From the NCBI GenBank assembly GCA_039000515.1, contig JBCFYV010000024.1, positions 17,270,041 to 17,334,040 of the forward strand: 64,000 nucleotides of DNA, in the 5' to 3' direction. This document shows, piece by piece, positions 12,047 to 23,907 of the stretch. This DNA is from Timema cristinae (Eukaryota; Arthropoda; Insecta; Phasmatodea; Timematidae). Under the pieces are notes generated by a model. The model was not told the origin of the DNA. It did no database searches and was given only the letters and a program-made list of their open reading frames with translations. A program made the position numbers and the translations under genes. Every line of letters begins with the position of its first letter. The stretch's first letter is position 1.

Positions 12047-13927
12047 CTGTAACAATCAAAATCACAATTACCAACACTTACAAACTAGGCGTTTTCATAA
12101 TATAAAAAATAGTCACAATTTATAATTTATCTTAAGACTATAACAAGCATAACATCCAGTCTCCAGTCGTTAATCTATCAATGTGAAAGGGTAAGCCCAC
12201 ATTCCACCAATGATAAATTTTTGGCCATGCCAGGAATTGAGCCTGGGTCCCTATTAGGCCTTTATATCATTAAGTTTCTTTCATTAAAATTCACATCTGT
12301 TTAATGTCCATATTAGATCCTTCTTTCTAAACAATTAAGTCATATTTATCATAGTGTGTTCTATAGCTAAAATAATCTAATTCCCTCACAACTTTTAGTA
12401 TTTAACTAAACACTTAATAGTGTATTGGAGAAATTAAATTTAATCTTTTAGATCTATCGAAAAAGAAGGGATAACCCAGTCTTCCCATTAATACATTTTA
12501 GAAAAAAAAAAGTTAAAAAATGATTAACAATAATTGTCAAGGTGTAGGAATTAAACACATTATAATATCTATAAATAAATGAATATAATAGCATTTTCAA
12601 AAATTATAAAAAGTTATGATTTACAGACATAACCAAAACATGTGTACAAAATTTCCAGTTTAAATATAAAATGTATTTTTAAACAAAACCTCTTTTTGCA
12701 TTTTGAGGTATTTTGTTACTATTAGGGCTGTGGGTGGAGCTGAATGTGGAACGAATCACTTCCTAGTGATCTCGGTAGTAGAATCAGGTAGACATTTTCT
12801 GAGGAAGCAGCAGAAAAGTTTTAAGCAAGTAAGAGTGAAAGCTCAATATGAAAGATTGCTGGACAAAAAAATTAACTTTACAAGAGCATGAATCAAATGT
12901 CAAAATAAATACTAATAATATAGAAAGTGCTTGGAACATAAAAGAGGATGTAGTTAAGTGCGCTAAAGATTTGTGTGGATATGCAGTGGTGGGAAACTCA
13001 AAGAGACACACAAGTTGGAATCAAAGGGTGAAAAAGAAAGTATGAGGTTGTGGGAGGGATACATAGAAAGTAGTAAAGTCGAGTAAAGAACAAATGAGAG
13101 TAAAAGAAGGAGAAAGAATGCAGAATTATTTTGAAGGAAATAATCTGTCGTGGAAGTGGGTAAAGAAAATTAATGAATAAAGGAGTGCAAGGAAAGACCG
13201 ATGGATGGAGTATTTTGAGGAATTGTATGGTGGTAGCATAGATAAAGTAGCAGAAAATAAGGAAAATGTTATGATGAATGAAAGAATTAACGAGGCTGAG
13301 GTGTTAAAAATTACAAAAATGTTGAAGAATGGCAAAACTGTGGGTGTAGGGTACTATGTGTCAAATTGTGTGAATTGTTCAATGTGTGTGCATGGGATTT
13401 CAACATTTCTAATGACTGGAAGAATGCAGTCACTGTTCCTTTGTACAAAGACAAAGGCAGTAATAGTTAATGTAGGAATTATAGGTTACTTAGTTTATTG
13501 AGTATTCCAAACAAAGTTTTTGGTAGAATTTTAATGGAGAGGATGCGTGAAAAAACTGTGGACAAGATATGGGATGTGAAATGTGGTTTCATGCCATGTA
13601 GAGGTTGCATGGACCAAATATTTGCATTGCTATGTTATGGAATGTTCTGAAAATAATGTGTGAATGTATGGTTAATTGTTAATATCAAAATTACCTTTGC
13701 ATTATAATGATTTTACACATAATAAGCATTGCTGTTATAGTTGTTTTATTGTTTACCCTTTTTAAGTAGTTTGTTACCCCTGAATGTTCTATGTATGTTT
13801 AATGCATGGAAAAAATTTGAAATAGTAAATAGTGATGAATCTTAACATTCTAGTAATGGGTAAAATCACTTCCTAACACCTTCATTTTATTTATATAGCA
13901 AATTGACTGACTGATACGATATATTAC
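12047..13927. other. Intron between exons 15 and 16
   Basis: Dominated by the antisense LINE relic; 12060-12690 is AT-rich with a weak tRNA-like trace near 12210-12260. Confidence 0.8.
12690..13650 (+). pseudogene. LINE (non-LTR retrotransposon) relic: end of endonuclease and start of reverse transcriptase
   Basis: Translated pieces in shifting plus frames resemble Jockey/RTE-like LINE polyproteins. They are ECGTNHFLV with VRVKAQYERL (endonuclease end), RWMEYFEELYGG with MLKNGKTVGVG (RT region 0) and NYRLLSLLSIPNKVFGRILM followed by a CGFMPCRGCMDQIF block (RT regions 1-2). Stops and frame changes break it, the catalytic YxDD box is absent, and both ends are missing. It lies antisense in the intron between exons 16 and 15. 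Several unrelated small ORFs here are shadows. Confidence 0.8.
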
Positions 13928-14094
13928 CTGACAGGTGAAAAGCTTTGTTGCTGGCCCAATGGAGAGGCTAGTTGAGAGTGGGGAGAGTACGGTTGTTGGT
14001 TCAGTCTCTGTCCCGGAGAGATTTGAGAACCTCCACCAATCATCTGAGTGTTGTAACCAGGGGACAGCTGGGAGTCGGGAACACTCGATGATCG
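13928..14094 (-). CDS. tai: taiman-like exon 15: Ser/Pro/Gln-rich segment
   Basis: ATTTAG acceptor before 14094; GTAATA donor after 13928; 167 bases. Reads RSSSVPDSQLSPGYNTQMIG, then GGSQISPGQRLNQQPYSPHS and QLASPLGQQQSFSPV. Repeated SP dipeptides suggest possible proline-directed kinase sites (inference). The visible longer ORFs on either strand here are in other frames and are not the product. Ends in phase 2. Confidence 0.92.
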
Positions 14095-14975
14095 CTAAAT
14101 ATACACACAAATATATTTATATATGTTTTCAGATTTGTTAACTACAATTATTAACAAATTAAGGGTTTGTTTGTCTGTCATGAGCATTGAACAATATTTA
14201 CAGCACACAGAGGTCTGCAATTTTAAAATTAGTAGCCCCTGTGCAATGTGCACCTGAAAGTTGGACTTTTATATTTTGATTGGATTTTTTTTTTTAAATT
14301 CATTAAAAACTAGGTTAGAAGAACTAAGATAAAGTGATATTTTATGTGAGTTTGAAGTAAAGAAAAGTATTCCCAAAGGTAATCACACAATTGAATAAGC
14401 AGTCACTCTGGGCAACGTCAGATACTTCTGCTAGTTAACTCTATATATATATATTATCCATAAATACATACATACATGCTGTTCCCTTAAGTGGTAAGCA
14501 AGAGACTGTGCATATTGCTCAAAATACAACTCTGTACTGAATCCATCCATCCTAACTTATTCTGCATTTCCCTAGACTTGCATACTCCCTTTGTTTCAAA
14601 AGCATAAATACACTGAGTTACACATGCTCTTTTATTCTTAATCCTCTTAATATTTCTCTTTTTCACACATCCATCTATAACATTTAGCCACATAATAAAA
14701 ATAATATATATATTATATATATATAAAATGAAAATTATCTTCAATAGCTCAGCCACTCATGCCTGTGAGAACAATGACAATGATTTCACCTTGTTTGATT
14801 TACCATAGGTAGGAAGATCAATGTGTTTGTAAGCCAGTCAAGTGTACTAAGGTGGTTTTTACTAAATGTTTTCTCACATTCCCTTAAAAAAAAGAAAAGA
14901 AACTCTAAATCAACCATACTCATACCTTATTGGAGTTAAATGTGTGTTCAACCCAAAAGAATAAGAAGTTCCTTG

Positions 14976-14997
14976 CCCCCCCCCCCCCCCCCCCCCC
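14976..14997 (+). repeat. 22-base C run
   Basis: An uninterrupted run of 22 C on the plus strand, hence G22 on the sense strand of the coactivator gene. A 12-base C run also occurs at 38661-38672. Confidence 0.95.
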
Positions 14998-15092
14998 TCC
15001 CATACTTGAAACTACATCTTTTCAGATTCTTTCCCTTCTATTCTCATTACACAGCCAATAAAAACAACTTTAGCTTTATCTAGTATCTATTA

Positions 15093-15303
15093 CCCACAAG
15101 GTCTAAGGTGCTACTTTCACAGTAGACGAAAATATCTGGGTTTGAATCATGGTCGAGTGTACGAGGGTGGTTTTCCCAAAATGGTTTTACATTCTCTCCC
15201 CACACAAATGTGAGTACACTTCTGCTAGCTATAACACCTTCAACATCCCTAAAACCTTGGCATTTAGTACATAAGAGTATAAAACAAACAAGTAGTAAGA
15301 CAC
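15093..15303 (+). mobile_element. SINE family B copy, diverged
   Basis: AAGGTCTAAGGTGCTACTTT CACAGTAGAC, B-box-like GGGTTTGAATCATGG, TGGTTTTACATTCTCTCCCC and an end AGTAGTAAGACACGGTGGTA match family B with many substitutions. Confidence 0.7.
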
Positions 15304-15947
15304 GGTGGTAAACATAACTATCTATTGTAGTCTATGTATTCCAACTCTTGCCCAGATTTCATTCCTAATCTATAAGCTAAAACTTTGTAATGAACCAAAA
15401 ACTTAAGATGAAAGAAGAAAAGTGGCTGTGGCTTTACTGGGTTATTGTTAATTTCATAATAAACATTTCCTATGTTTCCCAGGTTTTCCAAAGGGAGTCC
15501 CCATTTTTCCAGATAATTAAGAAATAAGTGTAGAGGAATTAAAAATTACTATTCATGAGATTAACAAGTATCAAGTCATGTTATTGGTTTTTAGATAGAA
15601 TGATTTGCCTTTAATGGGAAATATATGAAGTCATTATCCAACTGAATATTCTAGTTAATCACTGTGCTTGGATCTTTTTTTATACAAGTCTTCTAATTAA
15701 AGCTTGCAGTTAAATGTCCCAAATTCATAACTGTTCTTGTAGGTTTTTCATTTTTTTTTTTTGTGAAATTTCCTATGTACCATTTTATCCTGACCTGTCA
15801 GGAAACCCTGTGTTCTCCAGTTATGTGGCAGCCCTGTTTTAATTACTTGTCAATACAACTGAGCCTGACTGATAGTTTTTGATGTATGAGCAGGAACATG
15901 ATATTTTCAAATACTAACCCCTTTTGAAGAAAGATAAATGAGCAAAC

Positions 15948-16124
15948 CTGAAGGGAAACGTTGGGGGCCACAGTATTATTCAACAAACTGTCAATATTCT
16001 GGATCCCACTTGCTGCCAACTGATCTGCCGCAGCATTGGAGGGGATCAACAGTTGTTGCTGTTGTTGAGCTTGTAGCAATCGCTGCTTTTGCTGTTGTTG
16101 GAACACCTTGGAGCGCAAAAATTG
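15948..16124 (-). CDS. tai: taiman-like exon 14: Gln-rich with APNVSLQ motif
   Basis: TTTACAG acceptor before 16124; donor GTTTGC (weak) after 15948; 59 codons, phase 0 at both ends. Starts QFLRSKVFQQQQKQRLLQAQ and continues through a Gln run to LLIPSNAAADQLAASGIQNI, then DSLLNNTVAPNVSLQ. SLLNNTVAPNVSLQ is a conserved C-terminal p160 phrase by my recall. The donor is confirmed by phase agreement with exon 15, which starts RSSSVPD. Confidence 0.92.
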
Positions 16125-16410
16125 CTGTAAACAGATTCACAAATTATTACTGCTTTGCCAAATCACAATGTAATGGAATAATCTAATGTTAACCCCAAGA
16201 AAAGAGCAAAGCGGGCAGAGTTACTCGTAGAGACTGATCCAGGAACTCTGGGTTGTCCTCTTTTTCCACCAAATTGTAGTTTCTCATTGTTTCTAAAGAC
16301 AGATAATGGTGCATTTAATTTAACTTCATCATCCTCAATCTTTTCCTTATGTTGGATGATATCAGATCAAATGCCAAAGCTTGCAACTTAATATAAAACT
16401 AATGTAATAC

Positions 16411-16551
16411 CTGGTTTGCCAGTGTGTTTGCTGTCGTACTGTACTGCTGTGCCCCAGGTCTACCAGCTTGCTGGATGCTAAACCTTGGTCGCTGCTGGTA
16501 GACAGGGGGAGGCGGGAAACCTTGGGACTGCTGTGTCGCTTGACTTGGTAA
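16411..16551 (-). CDS. tai: taiman-like exon 13: Gln/Pro-rich segment
   Basis: TTTCCAG acceptor before 16551; donor GTATTA after 16411; 47 codons, phase 0 at both ends. Reads LPSQATQQSQGFPPPPVYQQ, then RPRFSIQQAGRPGAQQYS and TTANTLANQ. Low-complexity activation sequence with no catalytic motif. It is included because the phase, splice sites and composition match the neighbouring exons. Confidence 0.88.
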
Positions 16552-17721
16552 CTGGAAACACACATGTTCACATTTACAAATTATGCTCACAGCTTTTAAA
16601 CAAAGCTACAATTACCGTAACTATGTGCTATTTTTTTAAAAGCTATTTATGAAAATAGTTTTTTTAAATTCCACTTAAGCCTGTGTGAAGCTGCAAAATT
16701 TATGATTCTAATCTTGATTGGATTCACATTCAATACAAAATTCTAAATCTTACTATTCTAAAGAATTATATAAGATTTGAAATTTCACATTATCTAAATA
16801 AATCTCAAATTTATATTTTATGGAATTTAATTCAAAATTCGGATCTAAAAGCCAAATTTAGAATATTTAATACTATAAAGATGTCATAAATAGATCCATT
16901 ATTTGACTATCATATAATTTTTGTTACTGTACTCAAAGCGTATAATTTAGGTCAATATTTTATTTAGATTTTATAATATTTAATCATAAAATGCTGATTT
17001 GATTGAAAACTTTTCACTATAAAATAGTTTATTTCAATTCATCTCAAAGAAGCTTTATTTAAAATAATTTATCTAGTGAGTTAATAAAAATGACTAAAAT
17101 TAAATTTGTAATGGAAAATCTTTCACTTATACACTTCCTCATTTCATGATATTCAAATTCAAATGAAAATACAAGGGGTGTGCAACAATTTGAAAACTTA
17201 AACTTCACTTCAAATATTAGTCACTTACACTACAATTCAAAAGTGGAAATTTGAATTTGACAATTACTACAGTCCATCGATAAAAATATTTTAAGTTAAA
17301 ATACATTTATGTTCAACTTTTGGCATCTTGTGTTGTTATGACAAATATTTACATTACATTTTGTGATAACTTAATTCATCAGCTTAGGACAAAAAAATTA
17401 ATCATGTTTGCCATACATTTTTTTAATGATATCTAATAGCTAAAAGTATATAATTATGCAATGTATATATATATTTAATATTGAGGTACAATTTGGCCTT
17501 AGGAATATTTCCCTTTATTAAATTTGACCTCGCTTTGAATTAAAAAGTGGACTTGGCACATCATCACGAATGACTATACCCTAACACGTTAAGTTTCACT
17601 TTATAAAAAAAAGTATAATTCACCTAATAGTGTGGTTCATTAATTTTTTCCTTTAATAATAATTCTTTCATTGCCTATTGTTAAATAGACTATAATGGAG
17701 CAAATAAGTTATACAACTCAC
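16552..17721. other. Intron between exons 12 and 13
   Basis: AT-rich with recurring CAAATTT/GAATTTAATTC phrases; nothing recognised. The intron between exons 13 and 14 (16125-16410) is also empty. Confidence 0.8.
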
Positions 17722-17921
17722 AGAAGAAGCAGTGTATGCCGGAGGTGTGCCAGGTAAAGACATGGTGGGAGATGACGGGCTGTTCACATCAGATTCACAT
17801 TGCATCAAGGCCTTCTGAATCTCATGGATAGCTTTCTTCTCATTCAACAACTCCTGCTGGATACTTCCTATATTTGCTGGAGAATCTATTGCATCCAAGA
17901 TGTTCAAGATGGTAGTGGAAT
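17722..17921 (-). CDS. tai: taiman-like exon 12: AD1-like CBP-binding segment
   Basis: TTTTCTCAG acceptor before 17921; GTGAGT donor after 17722; 200 bases. Reads STTILNILDAIDSPANIGSI, then QQELLNEKKAIHEIQKALMQ, CESDVNSPSSPTMSLPGTPP and AYTASS. The NEKxAIxxIQKxLMQxE helix is the taiman form of the AD1 region. In known p160 proteins this region binds CBP/p300 and so couples the receptor to histone acetylation. Ends in phase 0. Confidence 0.93.
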
Positions 17922-18399
17922 CTGAGAAAATCGATAATAAAATTTCAAACTGAGCCAAAAAAATTCAATAAAACTAGTTTGCTTAATATGTTGTCATCTT
18001 TGGAACATTCCCTTTTATATGTTTCAACCCCCCTCTCCTGCCACTATTTCCAAATTTTCATGCTATGATCATATTTCTCTCTTTAATTTCTTAATACACT
18101 TTCTACACTTTCATAGTAAAACTTAATTTTAAATTTTCAGAAACATTTCTTTGTTATATTATTATGTAATCAAATAAATATGACAGGATTGGAGAAAGAT
18201 GGACAAACAAATAAACTTTACAAAAACTTAATACATTTCAATGTTTTCCTGGCATCTTCCTCAGGAACTACTGCTAATGGTTTAGCAAGCTACAAGAAGA
18301 CACAATCTCCATTAATACTGACCTACATCTACACAAATAAACCTCTACAATATTAAAATATTAGCCCCACTTCTATCACTTCAACTTACCTTGCTCTAC

Positions 18400-18745
18400 A
18401 AATGATTGTTTTTTCTTACATTATGTTGACTTCCATGTTAAAGAAAATATTTTGTGCTACTTTAAAAAAGTGACAAGTTGTCAAACATTTTTCTGGACTC
18501 ATTTAGTCCTTATATTATGTTAACGTGAATATTTTCTTTCGCTTTGAGGAAGTGACTAGCTTGTATATCCATTTTACTGGACAGAATTGGTCCTTACAAT
18601 CTGTTAACTTTTATGTCATAAGTATATGTTTGAGAAAGCAAAAAGTTTTACTTCTGTTATTTTGGGCTCTTTTAGTCCTTGCAATTTGTTAATTCATTTG
18701 CTAAATATAAACTTGTCTCGTCACTTGAAGAAAGTGGCTAGTTTG
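18400..18745 (+). repeat. Degenerate tandem repeat, period about 85-92 bp
   Basis: A phrase like CATTTAGTCCTTATATTATG TTAAC recurs near 18500, 18585 and 18670, with a weaker match near 18415 and an isolated one near 19350. Each is followed by a GAAGTGACTAG-type block. Four decayed copies. Confidence 0.55.
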
Positions 18746-19808
18746 GCAGTTGTGCCTCCATTTTAATTTAATTTAATTTATGCCTATTAAAAGCATTCTG
18801 TTATATTTGGAGGAAGGTACAAGGAAGGCAGATAGAATAAATGCAAGGATGAGCCCTCAAATACCCAGAATCTTTAAAGATATTAGAAAGTCAAAGATTC
18901 AAGAAAATTTCGAATATGAGACTCAATTTTTTTAAATATTTTTGAATTTTTTAGAGCTATATAATAACTGCTTATTGGTGATACCAATTATAATTAAAGG
19001 GGAAACTTAACAACCAGGCCCCAGATCAGTAATTTAACTTATGTATGAATGTTATAGTGAATTGATTATAAGAAATAATATTAGCATTTAGTTACTATTT
19101 GTATTATCTATTTTTATATTATATTTATATTTCCTCTTATGTCCATAATTTTTTTCAAGAGTTGGATTTATAAAAGAGTGGATTGGATCCAGCTCTAATT
19201 AAATGCATTCACATCTCTTGACTTGGACTAAGTGACATGTTTAGGCACCTTGTCTGTGGGCTATCTCCTTTATATATCAAATTCTTTGTTTACTTTAATG
19301 AATATAAATGTTTGAGATTATTAGAAAAAATATATATGTTTTGTTAACATTGTTAGTGGGCTCATAGAGTCCTTTTTAAAATTTATGAATTTAGCTCACG
19401 TGGTGGAGTATTTCTTTCCCCTAAAAAGTTAAGTGAAAACAAGTTTTTCCCACAATTGTTAAATGTAAATGGCAACACAGAACAAATTAATGGTGTCAAG
19501 GTCATGTCATGTCATGTCATAATAAACTCATATCTTATTTTCTTAATTTAATTTCTGCTTTTTACAATGACAGGTTAAATCTGCAGTGAGAAGTGTCATT
19601 ATCACTTAGTTATTATTTGAACTCCAAGCCTATTGGAACATATCTTCTCCAATTCACACCATACTTAATAATACATATATAGATCAGTGTGTTCAGTCAA
19701 ACTACATTTTAAAATTCCCCGGTTTTTCCAGATTCTCCAGATCCTATATTTTTTTCCAGCCACTACATATAATTATAAATATTAAGTCGATTACAAACAT
19801 TATTTTAC

Positions 19809-20403
19809 TAACTTAATGTAATATGATTAAAAAATGAGGTGGCCCAATGGCTAGATAATTTTATAATAAAGGAAATTGATAAAACTAAAGAAAGAGGAAA
19901 AATAAACTACTAAGAATAAGAATAAATTTGATGAAGAAAGCCCACCTAGGGAAAGAGGAAAGATGTGGGAAGAATCCAATGCACAAAGGTGACATCTTCT
20001 TCCTTTCTTCTGTCTTCTATAGTAGAAGTAGTCACACACACATTTTAACACAAAACTGTTAAACTGTTAGAAACAAATTGTTTCTAACAGTTTAATTCAA
20101 AATTCAAGATGGAGTGATCCATTGTTTGTGTTATTTGTACTCTCTTCTTCTTTGTGTTTGATAAAGGCAACAATGCCAAAATATTATTATATTTGTGTTT
20201 AAAATGTGTGTGTGACTACTTCTACTATATAAGACAGAAGAAAGGAAGAAGATGTCACCTTTGTGCATTGGATTCTTCCCACATCTTTCCTCTTTCCCTA
20301 GGTGGGCTTTCTTCATCAAATTTATTCTTATTCTTAGTAGTTTATTTTTCCTCTTTCTTTAGTTTTATCAATTTCCTTTATTATAAAATAACTTAATGTA
20401 ATA
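19809..20403. repeat. Foldback element with long inverted arms and 15 bp direct repeats
   Basis: Arms of about 200 bp (19850-20048 and 20195-20388) are near-perfect inverted copies, meeting around a spacer with a second small palindrome (CTGTTAGAAACAAATTGTTT). TAACTTAATGTAATA occurs at both outer ends (19809-19823 and 20389-20403), like a target-site duplication. Similar-looking ORFs on both arms are just the two strands of the repeat. Intron between exons 12 and 11. Confidence 0.85.
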
Positions 20404-20800
20404 ATATTTTTAGACATTTACACATTCTAAACTTGTCTCAACATTGTAAACTTTTTGCCTATTGACTAGTGAGATGTAAGTAAACCTTCAGTAGGATCAA
20501 CTTTCACCAGTACAGTTTAAAATTGTTGGGCCACTTTTTTATATTCTTCCTACAACATAATAAAGTTCTCCTGCTTTCACATAATCACGATTTAACTTTC
20601 ACTATAGAGCGCCACACAGTAGAGGGGTTGGTGGAAAGATGACATGAAAATCACTTGTTGACTTTGAGATTGCTCAACTGGGACAAATGTGGAAAAAAAA
20701 TTCAAAATCAGTATTAACCGGAAGAAAAATGTTATTTTGACTATTGTAAATTAAATTTCCCTTACATTTCCAGGTTGCTGGACAGATTGTAGATACTGAC

Positions 20801-20972
20801 CTGTGATATCGATAACCTGGTCTAGGATGTCCGAGAGCAGGGGGTCAGAAGACTGGTTGTCCCAACCGGGGCTGTCTGCAGAGACAGGACCTGACCTGTA
20901 CTCCACAGAGCCTGCAGGGGACGGGAACCCACTCCCTTCCAGCTGATGCAACCTCTGCTGCTGCTGTTGTTG
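20801..20972 (-). CDS. tai: taiman-like exon 11: AD1 lead-in
   Basis: GGTAG acceptor before 20972; GTCAGT donor after 20801; 172 bases. Starts with six Gln codons, then RLHQLEGSGFPSPAG, SVEYRSGPVSADSPGWDNQS and SDPLLSDILDQVIDIT. LLSDILDQVIDI resembles the amphipathic helix at the start of the CBP-binding activation domain of taiman and SRC proteins. Ends in phase 1; the Asp codon is completed in exon 12. Confidence 0.92.
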
Positions 20973-21779
20973 CTACCACAAACATATTATTGCAATGAGT
21001 GAATGCTTAAAATAAGTTTCTTTAACTGAAGTAGTTGAAATTATATGACAACCATAGATTCACAGTAGTGAAGCGTAAAACCACATTCATACAATTTTTT
21101 AAGACTTTTTTATGGGCTGTGTATTAAAAGTGATGAAATAAAGAAAAACTAGGTTTATAAGTTTAGACTGTAAAATTGAACAAACATATTTTGTGATAGT
21201 AAAACTTTTTGTAATAAGGACAAAGCTCACAAGTTACAAAGAAATCATCCATCAGTCACCACTTAACCAAAGATATAACCAAATTTAACTAAACGGAGTG
21301 TGAGATATTAAAAGTTTTGTTTATTACTAAAACAAGTTCTCATTCATCATCACTGTTATATATAATCAAATTTCTAACACCCAATGAGAATTAATGTTCA
21401 CCCATCCCATATATATAAATATAAGTTATTAAAAATAGGCAAGCCTTGACTATATTATTAGAGTCTACGACAATGAGACAATATGGCTGCAAAAATTAAG
21501 TTGCCAAACCTTCAGAATTAGTTTCTTCTGTGAATTCTATCAGTAACATTCCCTTTTGGTAGTGGGAACTTTCATGTATTGAGTTAGAATTTGTTTCAGT
21601 ATGTTGATCAACCTTTATTCTATTGTAAGAATAATTTAGTGTGTGTCAGTTTAACATGGCAAATAAAGTGTCTTAGCCAAGGAATTAAACAGAGTTATGA
21701 TACAGATTTTAAATTAGCAGTGATAACATTAAAATAAACCATGAGAAACAAGGAAATGCGAAGAAAATAATGTAACACA

Positions 21780-22300
21780 TGTCATTGGATTTAGGGGGGG
21801 AAGTAACTATTCCAACACAAAAAGCCTTTCAAGGAAAAAGCATGGCTGTGCCTCAAAGGGAATTTGGTCGGTGATGAAGATTTATGTGCAGAGGTATTAT
21901 CACCAAGATGAATACCGTATTTGGTGCAAAGGTTGCCCTCTGACTATGCAGAATAGTTAGTGAAATATCAACCAAATGTAATTGGCCTACGTATGACTAT
22001 CTCCTTTGCTATATAGGAAATGACTGTTTATTTGACATGCCAAGCAATACAAGCGTGAATGAAAAGGGATCCAATTTCATTGTTCTGAAGACCACTAACA
22101 ATCAAAAGTTATGTTTTACAGCTGTAACTGTAGATGCTCAGAAGCTACCTCCATATGTTATTTTAAGACAAAAGCCTCCCAAAAGAAACTTTGCTTGATT
22201 GGATCATTGTCAGGTGTCCAGAAAACGGGTGGGTGACAGTGGATCTAATGTGTGATGCTTACAGTCGTGTGGAATAGAAGGCTTAAATCTATTCTAAAAA
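21780..22300 (+). pseudogene. pogo/Tigger-like (DDE) transposase relic
   Basis: Broken plus-frame translation gives LFDMPSNTSVNEKGSNFI, then QKLCFTAVTVDAQKLPPYVI and IIVRCPENGWVTVDLM. These match the order of a pogo/jerky DDE domain (DMPSNxTVxxKG, GxKLPPxVI, GWxxxxLM). A stop interrupts at about 22196 and the N-terminal HTH is not recognisable. A 78-79 bp tandem repeat begins about 300 bases downstream. Intron between exons 11 and 10. Confidence 0.75.
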
Positions 22301-22609
22301 TGTAGATGTAGATAGTGTCAGTGTTGATGCGTTCTAGGGCATCTTACTTCAGATGTAAAAAGGCAATCTGCGTGAGAACCTATGGTATGTTAAATAACAC
22401 AACTTTAAGGAATTAATTATTTTCTAACCTTTTTGGATGCTCAAAACCTACACTCCGCCTGGATTACTTCCTCTGAAAGTGAATTTTAGTTGCTTGGGTA
22501 AGGATATTTTTCAAATCTATTGCCAACCAATTTAAGTAGTGCTGCTTATCCAACATATAGATACACTTAAGATATATTTTTAGAACGGTAAGATTGAGAT
22601 GAGAATAAC

Positions 22610-22872
22610 ATGACGATGATCTCATGTGCAATATTTCTATGAGAGGACCGTGTAGAAGAGACTAGTGAGAGCGAGGAAAGTAACCACTGACGAGTGATCT
22701 CATTGTTACATATTTTATGAGAGGACCGTGTAGAAGAGACTAGTGAGAGCGAGGAAAGTAACCACTGACGAGTGATCTCATTGTTAATATATTTTATGAG
22801 AGGACCGTGTAGAAGAGACTAGTGAGAGCGAGGAAAGTAACCACTGACGAGTGATCTCATTGTTAGCATATT
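22610..22872 (+). repeat. 78-79 bp tandem repeat, about 3.3 copies
   Basis: GAGAGGACCGTGTAGAAGAG recurs at 22641, 22719 and 22798 (periods 78 and 79). Each unit runs through TAGTGAGAGCGAGGAAAGTA and CCACTGACGAGTGATCTCAT. A degenerate partial unit precedes. The full units are nearly identical, hence young, and less AT-rich than the flank. Confidence 0.92.
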
Positions 22873-23269
22873 TTTTCCAGTGACCACATTTTTTATATTC
22901 AATTTATTTTTTATTTCCAAGTGATCTTATTTTTTGTATAGTTATTTTTCTGTTTCATTTAAAGAGAACAACTTTTATTTAAGTAATCTAATTTCAAATG
23001 TAAGCAATTTTTTTTATCTCTGAAAGGGATTGAAAATTTGAGGGTGCAGCTTGGACTTAAGTGAAGTTGTGAAACTTAAAATGATAAAACTTAAAATCTA
23101 TAGAATGTTTTAAGTATAAAATTTAAAATAAAGTGAAATGAATCAGAAATACTAACAAATCTTTCAAATATATTTGTTTTGACAGTGAAAACAATTTTCA
23201 TGGCCAAGAAAGAAATCTGTAAGAATCCAGTCGGTTGTTGTGCTACAAATTAGCATAGTATGTCCAAAG

Positions 23270-23342
23270 GCAGTGGTTCTAAACTTTAATGACTTAAGCG
23301 ATATTTGAAATTCCCTCAAGGTCATTATTTTGAGAATCACTG
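23270..23342. mobile_element. 73 bp hAT-like mini element
   Basis: CAGTGGTTCTAAACTTTAAT and GTCATTATTTTGAGAATCACTG form 22-23 bp inverted ends around a core of fewer than 30 bases. CAGTGGTTCT is a common hAT terminus. Confidence 0.6.
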
Positions 23343-23907
23343 ATCCATTATTTAAAGATTATGCTATGGATACTAAAACACAATGAAGTGCAGGACTAAA
23401 ATTTGCAACTATCCCGAATACGGTATTGTCCTTTAAGACATCAAGGCAATAAAGAAATCAAAATTATATTTGAAATTTTATTTATAAAGAGTGATTTTTC
23501 TGTTGGGCTCACGAACCAATTTAAACTTTTCTCAGTTAAATGAATATAAAGTGGGTTTTCAATTAAAATATTTTGGTATTGCAAAGGGTTTTTGAAAATA
23601 CCATTTTAATTTTTAACTGTGGGATGGGTGGAAGAACAGTTTAGAAAATTCAAACATATTTATTTGTGACCAACAATGAAACATTTTATCTATTATTAGT
23701 GTTATTTTATAGGTATTGAAAATATCAATCAAAAGTGACAGCTGCAGATAACATGACTTGGTGCCTGAATATATTAAAACTGTTTTAGTAACTACAAGAT
23801 GTCATTCTTCCAACCTAAATCAGGGTGAAGGTGTATTCCATTTAAAATATGTCAGAATGTATTGAATTGTGGCTGAAGACTCTTTTATAAGTGAGATGTA
23901 ATGTATT

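Larger units (their letters stand above)
14095..15947. other. Intron between exons 14 and 15
   Basis: Contains (TA)n stretches near 14445 and 14705, the C22 run and a diverged family B SINE. Confidence 0.8.
17922..20800. other. Intron between exons 11 and 12
   Basis: Holds the degenerate 85-92 bp tandem repeat and the foldback element. A TCATG microsatellite lies at about 19500. Confidence 0.8.

Noticed and set aside
19851..20396. Two similar small proteins (KCVCDYFYY-like) on opposite strands, and a third at 24.0 kb
   Set aside because: They are translations of one foldback repeat's arms; similarity comes from the DNA repeat and coding constraint is not evident.
22690..22760. Possible hammerhead ribozyme in the tandem repeat (CTGACGAG matches the CUGANGA box)
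   Set aside because: The required GAAA box does not follow a stem II after this motif. The only GAAA lies before it in each unit, and no stem pairs correctly in either order.
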